This document shows, piece by piece, positions 45,437 to 58,493 of a stretch of 64,000 bases of DNA. A model generated the notes under the pieces. It had not been told where the DNA came from, did not search any database, and saw nothing but the letters and a program-made list of their open reading frames with translations. The DNA is taken from assembly GCA_018417955.1 (NCBI GenBank), contig JACTVC010000002.1, positions 4,650,001-4,714,000 on the forward strand. The letters are read 5' to 3'. The DNA comes from Laccaria trichodermophora (Eukaryota > Basidiomycota > Agaricomycetes > Agaricales > Hydnangiaceae). Every line of letters starts with the position of its first letter. Within the stretch, counting starts at the first letter, position 1. Position numbers and translations under genes: made by a program.

Positions 45437-46586
45437 TTATGAGTCCTTACGAGTTTACGAGTAAGACTCATTCTTTATCAACTGAGGACTTAGGCAAATT
45501 TTTCATTGATTGATTTACCTTTCATCACCGCGGGAACCTTTTCCCTTAAACAGAAAAGCAGCTATAAAATCAGGAAAAATGGCAAGAAAAATAGCAAAAA
45601 ATATGTAAAAAATCAGATTATTGCTTAGTAAGTTGGGAAGGCCGTGTTGAGGGTTCAGGGTCAATATCTAAATATAGAAACCAGCTAAAATTTGCCAGAA
45701 AATCAGAAAAAAATACCCAAAAATTAAGAGAGATCTTCTCTGTTGCCACAGTGTTGAAGGGGCTGTGTTCAGGGTTCAGGGTCCATATCTAAATATAGAA
45801 CAAAGTAATAAAAATGGCTAGCAAATCAGAAACAAATGAGTAAAAAATCAAAATGATACTTTTTTGTTGCTATAAGGTATGAGAGGCTGTGTCCAGTGTT
45901 CAGGGTCCATATCCAAATATGGAAAATTAAGCCAACTATGTAAAAATATTATCATATTATGCAATGTGACTATATCAGCAGACCAGCCTTCTTGCACTTT
46001 GAGATATTGGTCAAAAATGCATAACAATTTCCAAAAAGTGTCCAATTTTTTGAGTATTTTGTGTTTTTCTCAATGAGGAATGGTCTGCATGACATTATTT
46101 ATATATATTTGTAAAGGTAAGGAAAGGGGCTACAATTTTTGTTAATGAAGCTAAGTGAGAGGCTGTGTTTCTGATACCATGGGAATTTTAACCCAAAAAG
46201 GAAAATTATCACAGATATATAGAGCATGCTATTATAGGTCACAAAATATAATTAACAAGATATATGCAAACAGGACTGTGGGAATATTTTACCATAAACA
46301 GAAAAATAGTTATAAAATTGGGAAAAATTGCTATAAAATCAAAAAAAACAAGAAAGGAAAAATAAGAATAGTACACATTGTGGCTATGATATTGATGGCT
46401 AGACTCAGGGCTCAGGGTCCATTTGCAAATATAGAAGAAAACTCAGAAAATCATAAAGTGATTACATGTTATTGCAACTGATGGGATGTCAGGAGGGTGG
46501 TCACATGGCCAATTTCCAAAATCAAATTTAGAGTCCACAGGAAGGACTCATACATGCCATGCAAAGCACTGGCCCACACCCACAAG
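45437..46586 (+). mobile_element. Non-autonomous Helitron A2, 1150 bp
   Basis: It starts TTATGAGTCC with a hairpin (GAGTCCTTACGAG ... GTAAGACTC) and ends CCCACACCCACAAG before host T. Same length as A1, with mirrored coordinates summing to 72264 throughout, so there is no net indel; conceptual translations agree. It lies right at the 3' edge of the AT-hook gene on the other strand. Confidence 0.9.
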
Positions 46587-49088
46587 TGCAATGATGAGGA
46601 TAAATATAACAGAAAGATGATGTGAGACTTGCAAAGTGTCTTCGCTAGCTGCCAGTACGGCAACCCATAGCACGTTCATGGATAGAGATACGTCTTTAGG
46701 ATTTGCCTTAGAGTTATAGGACCCAACCGTATATCCAATGAGCGCGATGGAACCAGTGGGGACTTGACGACCAAACAATGGGAGGTCTTTTTCAACCGAT
46801 CCCAGGCCAGAGGGCATTTTTATGTGTTTGGTTCGAGCATCCAAAATGGGGACTATAAGCCATCAGGTATGGGTAGAAACTAAAAGATTGGAGTGATTTT
46901 CTTACCTGAGTCACACAGGCCTAATGATGAGTAGCGGTACTTACGATCTGGAGTATTGTTGGTCATAGTTGCACGGCTGCAAACGGTTGCAAATCCTTTG
47001 ACGGGAGAAGAACCGGAGTTCACCTCTGGTAGAAACGATAAGAAGTAACACATACAAGAAAGTCAAGAAATACTTACCTGCAGAACGCGTGGCAAAGGTT
47101 AGGGTGCTATCGGCAAGCTGTACTCTAACAGACTCTTTTCCATGAATCATGCAAAGGACGGCGACCATTCTCTCATACTCATATGCGAGAAGCTTTGCAG
47201 TAATGAACTTGACTTCTTTATCTCCACCATAACATTGACGAGGTGAAGCTGTCTGGTCATCGGCAATGATTCCAAGTGTTACGCACAAGGCAGGGGTCTT
47301 GCGATCTCGTATAAACACCATGGGCCCCCCTTTTGTTTGACCAGGCGTCTTCTTACTGACAAGAAGCGATGGATCGATACGAGAAAGGTTGATGATGTTC
47401 AGACTATAGTCTTTCTCAAAGGTCACCAACCCTTTGACATACCTGTAAAACTAAGTATAAGTATACCGTTTATGAAAAAAGAAAGAGGACATACTTCAAA
47501 TCAACATTGGGATGGACACTTTTAATACTCGAAAAGAGTATCATTCCGTTTCCATCCTCATCTTCTTTGTCAGCATCTCCTTTCCAGGAGATAAACTTCA
47601 GGCCGCTAGATTCAAAGTAAGATGTATGACAACACATTAATGCTGATTGACTCACCCAGGCAACTTGGTCAGCTTCTTGTAGGAACTTTCAAGAAGAGGG
47701 TCGACAAGATCTGGAGCAGATACGTGACACTTCGACAGCTTGGGATAACTAGGGTTGAGAATCAGAGTAAATTCAAGTAAAAGAAGTTGAAATAATTGCC
47801 TAGCGGGCGGATCACGGTCAACATCTTCTAAAAACACAACCTTTTTTTCACTGATATTGGGTCAACATGGATGAGAGAGAATAAACTCAAACAGAGCATG
47901 AACGTGATCTCATCATCGGACATTGTGGCGTCGTGATGGAAAACATCTTGAGCACCTTTCTTCTTCTTGGATGCTTGGACGCTCCCTTTCGCCTTCAACC
48001 TGGAACAAAATTGGAGACGATCACCTTCTACTTCATGAAATAAGTCAAGTGTACACTGAGGAATCAAAGACGAGTTGCCAGGTCTTATTTCTAAAGTGAA
48101 GGGTTTAATTGGTGTTCAAATTAAAGAAAAAAGAAAAGGTGACATACTTTTTTCCTGTGGGCATTGGTGATTCGTTTCCAGGTTCACTAAACCCCATAAC
48201 ATATGTTTCCATAAGATAGCCTTGGAATAAATATATGAAAATACCTTGGATCGTCGCTGTCCATGGATTCCTGTTCTAGTTCATCATCATCTTCGTTGAT
48301 GGCAGCGCTAGAGTAATGATACAATCAACAATTCTATATAGGAGATCAAGCAGGCAAAGGTTGACGTACACTTTACTCTTCTTAGCAGAAGCTGCCTTGC
48401 TGGGAGAGGTTGACTTGTTATTCGCCGCTGGAGTGGTCTTGAGCTTAGTGGGAGAAGCTGCTTTAGTTGCTGCCTTCGCTGGGGTTGCTTTCAATGGCGT
48501 GGTGGGAGGCTTCTTAGTCGCAGAGGGAGCCACACAAGGCTTCTTTGGACTGTCGTGAATGGGACTGGAGATTTTGAGGTGAGCCATAAATATAAGGAGA
48601 TAATGTCGTACTAACATACCTTGCGATGAAAGGTCCATCTGAATCAGAAGCTGCGACCTCATCAATTGGTCGCTTTTTCCCTCTGCGCACGACGATCAGA
48701 TTTTTGATAACATAGATGCAAATAACAAACTTTGCGGGGGTAGGCATAGCAGGGGCCTTGCGAGGTCTCCCACGTTTACGTGGGGTTGTCGGCACCTCTA
48801 CAACCTCTGGCTCACTCATTCTAAACAGAAAGCGAAGTTAGATAAGGCAAATGTTGGAAGAAAAGAGCAACTGACTCTGCCTCCTCCTCCTCCTCCTCCT
48901 CGTCATCATCCTCTCCACCACACTCATCCGATGAACTTGAATAGAGTTCGGTGGGTAAGTGACTGCAAACAAGAAAAGTGTGAAGAAACGTACTCTTCCT
49001 CCTGATAAGTCTCGTTCCTGTCGGACTCATCTGAGTCTTCGATAAACTCGGCAGAAATTGCAGCCTTCTTGCGACGAGTGGAAACCAT
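46587..49088 (-). CDS. AT-hook, Lys/acid-rich nuclear protein of unknown function
   Basis: Start ATG at 49088 (MVSTRRKKAAISAEF). At least eight small exons are separated by introns of about 50 bp. In order: an acidic exon with Ser-rich and EEEEEEE runs (about 48880-48960); an AT-hook TPRKRGRPRKAP (about 48750-48790); GKKRPIDEVAASDSDGPFIA (about 48610-48680); a Lys/Pro/Ala-rich linker (48370-48540); SKKKKGAQDVFHHDATMSDD (about 47920-47970); and a folded region with FISWKGDADKEDEDGNGMIL (about 47540-47600) and VSLSMNVLWVAVLAASED (about 46630-46690). The AT-hook implies binding to the minor groove of AT-rich DNA. The rest resembles unnamed mushroom proteins. Helitron A2 starts where the 3' end should be, so the last exon may be cut or altered. 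Confidence 0.65.
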
Positions 49089-49494
49089 GATCTTTGTTGA
49101 AGCGAAGATTGAAAAGAAGAAGTGAGAAACGATCCTTTTTTATAGGACACAAAATTTAATTTACACAAAAACGATAGAACTGAAACAAAGAGGGGAATCA
49201 AGGAGGTTGGACCTGGAAACCCTGTATTTTGTTGAAAATGCTAGAGGTGTTAGACCCTGCAATGAGAGAATTCCTGAGGGAAGCGTAGAATCTGCAGTTG
49301 ATCGAGCCTAAAACGGTTTCAGACATCAAAAGGGGTGTAAAAAAAACAAGGGTAGCAGATGAATTGCACCCCATTTGTACCCCACAAGTGCCTGCGACGA
49401 TAGTGCTTGCAGCATTTCATTATGAACACAACTTTGTTAACTTTGCACAAGCCCATTCAATTAAAACACTCATAAACAAATAAGAGCATGGCAT
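49089..49494. other. Intergenic stretch
   Basis: Upstream of the AT-hook gene. No gene or strong repeat; AT-rich near 49130-49200. Confidence 0.5.
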
Positions 49495-51194
49495 CTATGA
49501 TACGTAATTGGTGGGAACGCTAGACACCACCCTTGGGAGCCTAATGCCATTACCAGCACATTTACAACCACCAAGACACCATGAAATGAGCATTGGGGTA
49601 ATGACACTCCAGCGGATTGGACTTTCTGCCACTTCAGGCATGACAGGAGTGACAGTCATGGTTGGCGACAAAGTAGGAAGGGGTGAAAATGGTCTGAACA
49701 GAAAGAAGGCGCATCTGGGATCAGCAGAAGATTGCAGGGTAAAGCTGCAAGACCGATCCTCGCCACAGACGTGGTTTTTGATGGATGTTAACTCCCGAAC
49801 AAAGGTAACACCGACTCTCGCCTTATACTTTTTGACAAGAAGCTCCAACAACTCCCGCGGCAATGCCGGAACTGGTACTGAAATACCAAAGTTAGCGAGG
49901 ATGGTATATGCCTCACTGTGAGGCAAAACTGATCTGCTTCTAACAGCATGATAGATTTTGGTGGTGGGTAGGGATAAACCAGATGGTAGCAAGCTGATTC
50001 TCCTGGGTGTCAGATCAGTGTATGCCGTGAAAATTCCTCAGCCAATTATAGTGTTTATGGTAATGGATGTGCCAGAATGGAATAGAGCCTCCAAGGGGGA
50101 TGCGGACTTGGTTGCAATGACGTTGACATGAATGAGGGGATGGAAATTGGAGGTGTACCATTCAATGTGAGCAATAGCGGGATTCAGATGGTAGATTGGC
50201 GAGTGACCACCAACAGATTTAAAACCTGATAAAATACGCTGGGCGAAGGTATCTGCATGAGCTTCAGGTACATAAAGGTCCAGATCATATGGAGAAAAAC
50301 CATCGACATTGGCAAGCACCGCAAGAAGGGCGACAGACCCTCCAATGAATGCACCTGAAACTTCCATGCCTTCCAGAAGCTTGTGTGGATTGATGGAAAA
50401 CGAGGTCAGAATGTGCTCAATTCGTGCCATAGTATATGCATTGACTGCATGACAGAAATAACGGCAGCACTTCGACAACCAGAGCAATGCCGGAAGGGCC
50501 AAGTTGTCGAAAATAATCTTCTGGATATCTTGCGGCATATGAAGAAGAATGTTTGTGGGATACTCATAAGCTGCATTTTGGGGAACTATGATCGGTCAGA
50601 ACAATAACAAGCGACAATGACAAGTGCAACATACTAGTTTTCAAACAATAAACATCTGCCAACTCACGGACATGAGACTGGATTTCATGGAAGCGCTCGG
50701 GGTCCATCTGACCAATCTCTAGGAGTTTCTCAGATGTGATTTGCCAGAGACCCAACTTTGGATCCATTATCATTGCTTCAGATGAAGAATGCGACTCTCG
50801 GCCTCTCACGACTGCATTGCTGAAAAGTGTACGAAGGGCAGGCCCATCTCGGAACAAGGGCATGGACAGGCTATGTGATAACAAGAATTCAACATCTAAT
50901 GGTTGATGAAGGGGCAAATCGACATACCCAACATGGTTGGTGAACCATGATCAGATACAGAAGGCGAGGAGATGGTTGGAGAGGACGTCTGTGATTCAAG
51001 TTCTGGGGAGATAATCCTATGTGAGTCCAATACCCGATACGACAAAAAGTTCAACCAATACCTCTGAAGGATGGTCGATTCAAAGGGATAGCTGGCAGCC
51101 TGGTCTCTGTGTACAGTCCTAAGTGCATCACATCAAAAATATGGAAGAGATTCGAAGTGGAATGCAAACCTGACTGTTGATAACGAAGGCTCAT
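49495..51194 (-). pseudogene. F-box-like protein with nucleotidyltransferase-like motif, one in-frame TGA
   Basis: Start ATG at 51194 (MSLRYQQS). Exons join in frame: GLYTETRLPAIPLNRPSFR (about 51065-51120), IISPELESQTSSPTISSP (about 50950-51010), a helical exon (about 50640-50870), then an exon from about 50585 with PQNAAYEYPTNILLHM and an F-box-like PQDIQKIIFDNLALPALLWL. GGSVALLAVL followed by DLDLYVP resembles the GS..DxD signature of nucleotidyltransferase folds. TGA at 50038-50040 interrupts INTIIG*GIFTAYTDL; the frame then continues to 49495. A Trp codon would fit there. F-box proteins usually recruit targets to SCF ubiquitin ligases; the combination here is known from unnamed mushroom proteins. 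Probably a recent pseudogene. Confidence 0.6.
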
Positions 51195-51339
51195 GGTGAA
51201 GCGACAAAGTAGAATGTGAACTTTGATAGTTGATATGAACGACAGCAGAAAAGAACGGTCAGTCTGTCCTTCCCCAACTGAATAATTTTAATCACTATTT
51301 CCTAATATTTGGTGCAGAAGCAATCTATCAAGGGATTTT

Positions 51340-52075
51340 TTTTCGATGCCGGCGTGGCAACAATGCTCAACTTGGATTCAACATACCAAATACCCTGATG
51401 TCAATTGAGAAGGACAACCCTGCTTCAAGGAAACTGACGCCACAAGGGCAGCTGCATTAGACGTTCCTAAGTCTAGTTAAGGGTTACAAACCAACTTCAA
51501 CTAACAGATATAGAACCAGAGGAGTGTGAAGAAGGTAGGTATATGCTGCATAATTTATCAGGTAAAAGTGCAGTATTCCATAATAATGTGGTCCAAGCTA
51601 ATTGCCTATCCTGGGGCAGCGTCTTCATGTTCTAACAGGGGCAGCATCTCCATGTTCCAACAGGGTTCAATGACAGCTGTGAGGAAAGATCGACAAGGAA
51701 AACAACGCCGCTGGGGCAACGATGCTCAACTTGGATTCAACATACCAAACACCCTGATGTCAATTCAGAAGGATAACCCTGCTTCAAGGAAACTGACGCC
51801 ACAAGGGCAGCTGTATTAGACGTTCCTAAGACTAGTTAAGAGTTTCAAACCAACTTCAACTAACAGATATAGAACCAGAGGAGCATGAAGAAGGTAGGTA
51901 TACACTGCATAATTTATCAGATAAAAGCGCAGTATTCCATAATAATGTGGTCCAAGCTAATTACCTACTCTGGGGCAGCATCTTCATGTTCTGACAGGGG
52001 CAGCATCTCCATGTTCCAACAGGGTTCAAACGATAGCTGTGAGGAAAGATCGACAAGCAAAACAATGCCACAGGG
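51340..52075. repeat. Tandem duplication, about 362-bp period
   Basis: GATGCTCAACTTGGATTCAA and the following sequence to GGTCCAAGCTAATTGCC recur at about 51360 and 51720, with a third partial pass. Nested 25-bp near-repeats of GGCAGCATCTCCATGTTCC occur inside. No gene seen. Confidence 0.75.
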
Positions 52076-52343
52076 AAATTCAAAAAAATGTCGAAAAATA
52101 ATATAGCCAGAAAATCCGACACTATCGCACCCTCTATTGCATTGCACTGTCAGAGCTCATCGGCTACTACAGATCTGTCGGTAAGTTTGCCGAAATTGTC
52201 GGAGAGGATTGTACCCACCCCAACTTCAGCAGCCAAAGTGCTTTACAAGTTGCATTGCATCGTTCACCATGATGGATTCATTTTACAACAACATAGAAGC
52301 ACACAAGTACCCTCCTAAACTGGATGTGTAGAATCGCTAATTT

Positions 52344-52436
52344 TATATACCAGGTGATCTACTTGAGGCTGTCATAGATGCTAGAATGACCAAGGGCCCA
52401 GAGGTTGTACAACTGGCATATTTCAATATGGTGAGC
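52344..52436 (+). other. Possible single exon fragment
   Basis: Between an AG and a GTGAGC signal the frame reads GDLLEAVIDARMTKGPEVVQ and on to AYFNM. It looks like a real exon of a gene whose remainder is lost or was cut by the Helitron inserted at 52468. Confidence 0.4.
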
Positions 52437-52467
52437 AATAATATAGCATTATAGACGAATCAAGATG

Positions 52468-55400
52468 TTATGAGTCCTTACGAGTTTACGAGTAAGACTC
52501 ATTCTTTATCAACTGAGGACTTAGGCAAAATTTTCATTCATTCATTCATTTACCTTTCATCACTGCGGGAACCTTTTCTCTTGAACAGAAAAGCAGTTAC
52601 AAAATCAGGAAAAATGGCAAATAAATTGGAAAAAAATATGTAGAAAATCAGAATATTGCTTAGTAAGTTGGGGAGGCTGTGTTCAGGGTTCAGGGTCCAT
52701 ATCCAAATATAGAAAGCTGTCTGAAAAATGGAAACAGATAGATAGTGAAGCAGCAAAAAATTAGCAGGGTATTCACCATTGCCATGATCATGAAGGGGCT
52801 GTGTTCAGGGTTTAGGGTCCCTCTCTAAAAATAGAACAAAGCCAGAAAGCTTGTGTAAAATGATGGCAAAGTAAGCCAAAAAAGGGGAGAAAAATAGGAA
52901 TGATATTTGTTGTTGTCATGATGTTGAAGGGGCTGTGTTCAGGGTCCATATCTAAATATAGACAGAGCAAAAAAAAACAACTCAGAGAAAATAGCTGAAA
53001 AATAAGGAAAAAGTGAAGAAACCTATAGACAGTAATTTATCATTTTCTAGCTATATTTGGGCAGATTTCCATATTTGGAAGTGTATCCTGGACCCTGAAT
53101 ACAGCCTCTCCCATAGTAAGGTAACATTCAATATCAGAAATGTGAGTATATCACCTGACTAGCCTTCTTTCTTATGCAGATATCAGTCAAAATACATGAC
53201 TATTTTCAAAAAGTGTCCAATTTTTTTCAGTATTTTGTGTTTTTCTCAATAAGGGATGATCTGTGTGACATTATTTATATATATTTGTAAAGCTAAGCAA
53301 AGGGGCTACAATTGTTGTTAATAAAGCTAAGTGAGAGGCTGTGTTGCTGGTACCGTGGGAAATTTGACCTGAAAAGGAAATTAGTGACAGTTTTATAGAG
53401 CATGCTATTATATTTCTCAATGTGGTCACAAAATGTGACTAGCTATCTTCTTTCCTGAGATATATGCAAAGACATCTATTTATTCATGTTTTTTATGTTT
53501 TTCTCAATAAGAAATCATCCTGGTCATATGATTTTAGTACATTTAGAAATGTATGACAAGAGGCTATAATTCATGTACTGTGGGAAAAAGTTCCCAAATA
53601 AGGAATGTGGACATGCCCTAAACTTCCTGGGTACTTCAAAGCTTCTGGTAAACAATAGTAAACTTTCCCTTTTGAACTTGAACCACCATCATCTTGCTTT
53701 GCTGGCACCTTGTTCACTCCATTCTGAGTCAACCACTCATGCTACTGCTACAATTCTTTTTGCTATGGCTTCTAGGCCTTCTCTGCTACACTTCTATGCC
53801 CTCTGTGTTCTCTTCCAACACCTGGAACATGCTCAGATCTGGAAATACTGGTGTTAGCTCTGAACTTGGTCATTTTTGGCCATGTAAGCCTATTTCTATA
53901 TTTCTGTGGGTACTCTGCTAATCTTTTTACATTCTAGATCAACAGACTACCTGTTCTCTGGCTATTCTGAGCCTAGAAGGTATGTAACTTGCCCTTTTTA
54001 GTGCATATTCTCAAATTCACTATGTTTAACCCAGAAAACACATCATTGGCTTTCTGCCAGTTAAATCCTATGAATTTCTATGCCACCTCTTCCTTAAACT
54101 ATGGTAAGACCTTAACTTGATCATATGCAACTTAGAACTGAGCAATCTTTTAGATCTTTTACACTGGAATCAAGGAAGTTTTGGCAACTACCTTGATCCC
54201 AGTAAGGTTGATTACAACCCTAGCCCTTGGGCACCCTCTATAGTGATTGATCTCAATCCAAGCCCTTTGGCAGCCAACCATTTGGTTGAGCCTCTTCCAT
54301 TCAACATGGTTGAGAGAAAAATACATAAATTATATACTCATCCATTTATGGTTGAGAGGCATGGCCTTTTGGCATTCAATACTCTTCCAACCATGGTTGA
54401 GAGGCACAATAAATATGCTCTTCCATTTATGGTTGAGAGAAAAAGGCAAAATACATATGCTCTTCCATTTATGGTTGAGGGAACAGATATAGCTTACCCA
54501 AATATGAGATATGATGATATATATAAACACATATCAGGGGTATTGCCCTTATACTGGAATGCACAAAGCTCATGGTCAGAAACCTTGATTTTGAAAAATG
54601 ATGGGTTTTCTACTTGTGTTGAACTTAGCCCTGAGCTATGTAAAAGTGACTACACATTTTCTGAATATTTAGATTTAAAATTTCATAAGTTGTGGTTGCA
54701 TCTAAGATCTTCTCCACTCTTGGAATTATATGTCAGATCTTTTTTGACTCTTCTCAGATTATTTACCATTATTTCTCAAAGAGATTTGGTTGCAGTAAAA
54801 TGCCAGGAACTTGATTTGAAATTGAAAAGAAATATATTAAGATCTTATGACTTTGCTGCTCTTATGAAAAGAATTGGTGGATGCTCTACTATTTTAAACT
54901 TCACAAATTACATTGTATATTTGATAATATTCCATCATGTCTCAGCTTTGCAGTATCTCAAGTTCTCAACAAAAATCACAAAGAAATTGGGTATTATAAT
55001 ACTTGCTTTATCTGTAGTATTCTTTTTGGAGTTTGACTTTCCAGGGTTTAAACCAACACAAATTTTTAATCCACATAATGACTTGATGACTAAAAATGAA
55101 ATATTGGGGGGTGGCCCTGCAGGTATATTTTCAGCTGAGAAGCTTTCTTCATTTGCTATAAATGAGGTGAATCCAGGAGGGATGTATAAATACTCAGACT
55201 ATGTACCTGAATCTGAAGTCCATACATTGAAGAGTCCAACTTTACTTTGTAAGATGCCTCTTACAGAGCTCATTTCCCACTTGAGCATTCCTAACTTAAA
55301 ATTTATTGCTCAATGCCATAATATCAAAATTCATTCCAAGTCAAAAAGCTTAGAAATTCAGAGCATTATTGAAAGTCACAAGTGTAGATCATGTAAAGAA

Positions 55401-55678
55401 TATATAGAAATATTTGAATTTATAGATGAGAAAGACAAGACAGAAAAAAAGAAAGCTATTAATTTAATCAAGTCAAAAAAATACCAAGAAAAAAGTCCAG
55501 AGAAATATAAGGCCAGAAACTTGGAGGCAGTTAAAAAACACCAAGAGAAAAGCCCAGAAAAATATAAGGCTAGCAACTTGGAGGCAGTTAAAAAACATCA
55601 AGAGAAAAGCCCAGAGAAATATAAGGCTAGCAACTTGGATGCAGTTAAAAAATACCAAGAGAAAAGCCCAGAGAAATA
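52468..55678 (+). mobile_element. Family-A Helitron A3, 5' part with coding sequence, truncated
   Basis: It begins TTATGAGTCC plus the family hairpin and follows the A1/A2 sequence for several hundred bp, then continues into a unique part with a long frame. At 55679 it meets the CACAAG end of a family-B element in the other orientation. The expected 3' part (Rep core, helicase) is not present in this window, so this copy is broken. Confidence 0.75.
54117..55678 (+). pseudogene. N-terminal part of a Helitron replication protein
   Basis: An open frame of about 520 codons. It has a fivefold FMVER-type repeat (about 54300-54490), a long middle region, a segment LTELISHLSIPNLKFIAQCH followed by HKCRSCKEY (about 55258-55400; SAP-like with a CxxC), and tandem KYQEKSPEKYKA repeats (about 55480-55678). 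Such SPEKY-type repeats precede the Helitron-like N domain in many basidiomycete Helitron proteins. The frame reaches its stop inside the family-B element at 55686-55688, ten bases after the junction. The Rep HUH domain is missing. The role is inferred from family layout. Confidence 0.65.
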
Positions 55679-57559
55679 CTTGTGTTAGAGGCCATTGCAA
55701 GCATGGCAGAAACGAGTCCTCCTTTTTTTGCAAAGGCAATAGAAACCAATTTCTACTTTTTCTCCTTTTTTCTGTCTTTCTGGGTACATTTTTATCACAA
55801 ACCAGTAAATCTTCCTATATAAGTCTTCTTCTGGATTCTAAACAAATTACCCCAGCATCATCACCATCAATAAAAAACATTTCTATGTTTTTCTTATTTT
55901 TTTCTTATTTTCTCATTATATGCAGGTAGATTACCATATTTGGAAATCTACCCTACAGCCTGAAACTGTTACCCAACATCATTACTAACAATAAGCACCA
56001 TCCTTCAATTTTCACAGATTTTATGACTATTTTTAATGGATTACCATATTTGGATGTCTGCTCTATACCCTGAACACTTTAGCAAACTTATACTACAAAG
56101 TTGACTAATATACAATAAAAGACTGCAGATGTCAGACATAGACTACAAAGTTAGATTATCTCTACAACAGGAGCACTTTCAGTGTAGGGCTACAACTTCC
56201 ATTTGTTGACTATTTTTGGTAACTGATCATGTGACAATCATCCCATCATCCCATTACCAATAGGCTGTAATAGACAAAGTTATTATTTGCTTGGTTTTCT
56301 CCAGTTTTTGGTCAAAGTAGATGATATTTTCTTTTTTGGTATGGACTCTGAAGGTAGTGCCTGACATTCTACATACCATTCAAACTTTCTTTTTTTTTCA
56401 ATTTTTCCACTATATTCCAGCAATTTTTGGATCTATTACCATATTTGGAGCTGGACCCTTGACCCTGACAACATTACCAAACATTATCGCAGCAATGAAC
56501 ACCATCCACCATTTTTTTCTGATTTTTTGCCCATTTTCTGGCTATTCTTTGTTATATTACCATATTTGGAACTAGACTCTGGACCCTGACAATGTTACCC
56601 AATGATATCTAAGCACCATCCTCCATTTCTTTCTGATTTTATAACAGTTTTCTGGCTTTTTTTTGGATATATTACCATATATAGAACTAGACCCTGACAA
56701 GATTACCCAATGTTATCACTGCAGTGGGCACCATCCCCCATTTTTTTCTGATTTTCTAGCTATTTTCTGGCTATTTTTGGGTCTATATTACTCTATTTGG
56801 AACTAGACTCTGGACTCTGACAATGTTACCCAAGGTTATCACTGGCAATAAGCACCATCCCTCATTTCTTTCTGATTTTCTGGCTATTTTCTACTCTAGC
56901 TATCTCTGGTTATATTACCATGATGAGAATAGCCTCTGAACCTTGACAACATTACCCAAGGTTATCACCACTATCCTCCATTTTTTTTTCTGATTTTCTG
57001 GCTATTGTTGGCTATATTACCATGTTTGGAAATATACCCTGGACCCTGAAAACAACCTCCAACATCATTACCAGCAGTAAGCAGCACCCTCAATTTTTTT
57101 CTGATTTTTCTGCTATTTTATTGCTATTTTACATCTGAAAATGCACACATTTCCTTATTTAGAAATGTGCCCTGAACCCTGAAAACAAACTCCAACATCA
57201 TTACCAGACTACCCTCAATTTTTTGTGATTTTTGTGATTTTTCTGCTATTTTATTGCTGTTTTACATCTGGAAATGCGCACATTTCCTTATTTAGAAATG
57301 TGCCCTGAACCCTGAAAACAAACTCCAACATCATTACCAGACTACCCTCAATTTTTTGTGATTTTTGTGATTTTTCTGCTATTTTATTGCTATTTTACAT
57401 CTGAAAATGCGCACATTTCCTTATTTAGAAATGCGCCCTGGACCCTGAAAACGACCCCCGACGTCGCCACCAACAGTGAGCAACACCCTAAGCTCATTGT
57501 CGCAAGCAGCAAGCCCTTGACAGCTAATATAATGTGTATAGGCTGGATTTGTAAGCATC

Positions 57560-57651
57560 GGAAATCTCCGAAAATGACGTACTTCCCTTGCGGGCTACCT
57601 TCAAAATCAAAGGTAGCCCGCAAGGGAAGTACGTCATTTTCGGCTATTTCC
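57560..57651. repeat. Long hairpin element 1 (92 bp)
   Basis: CCGAAAATGACGTACTTCCC and following bases to GGGCTACCTT pair with the complementary right half around a short AAAATC-type loop. Confidence 0.88.
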
Positions 57652-58399
57652 AACACTTAGGAAAGTGACTCGATTAGTCATCATTTTTGCGAAAATAAAG
57701 ATTTCTATGTAGCTCTGCCAATTCTGGTCCAAATGACACGGTTTTTTTTGCAGTATGCACTCCTTATTTGTAGGATTATTGTTCGTTGAGAATAGTTGAA
57801 GGTAAATATAAATAAATAGTCCGAAATTAAATTTTATACTCTACAGCAGACTTTGGTTTCTGTATGCTGAAGTTGAACCCACGTGATATCACATGGTTTG
57901 AAACAAATACAAACAGTTTCATATACAACATGCATATGTACTTTCACATTCACAACATGTATCCTCACCATACAACCTTATCCAATCCACTGCAAATAGT
58001 GTTTGGCAAGTTGCACCTGTATATGTGTCCTGTTAACTGTTGCCTTCATTGTGGTCTTGGCCAGTCCAAAGCCAATGAACTAAAATGTGTGTTCTGTAGA
58101 GGCTATGTCAGTGTGGTCTTGGCTAGTCCAAACCCAATAATGACATTTGCAGATAACATTGTCACTTGCATTTTGCACATGCATCACCCTTGTTCTGACT
58201 CTCTAGCTAGCTACCATCATCTTGGCCAGTCCAAATGTGGTTGCGAGTTACCAGATAATAATAGACAAGTCTCTTTCTAAACTCAGAGGACTCATAACAA
58301 CACACTCAAAGTGTTTGAACTGGCCAAGATGATAATGAGCAGATGGCAAAAATAGACGGGAGAGTCTTTGCAGAAGAGGACACACGAAACGTGACAATT

Positions 58400-58493
58400 C
58401 GGAAGTATCCGAAAATGACGTACTTCCCTTGCGGGCTATGGTTGATTTTGAGGGTAGCCCGCAAGGGAAGTACGTCATTTTCGGATACTTCCG
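58400..58493. repeat. Long hairpin element 2 (94 bp)
   Basis: The left arm (CGGAAGTATCCGAAAATGAC and on to GGGCTA) pairs perfectly over 39 bp with the right arm ending at 58493. It is highly similar to the hairpin at 57560 apart from the loop and outer stem. Confidence 0.9.
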
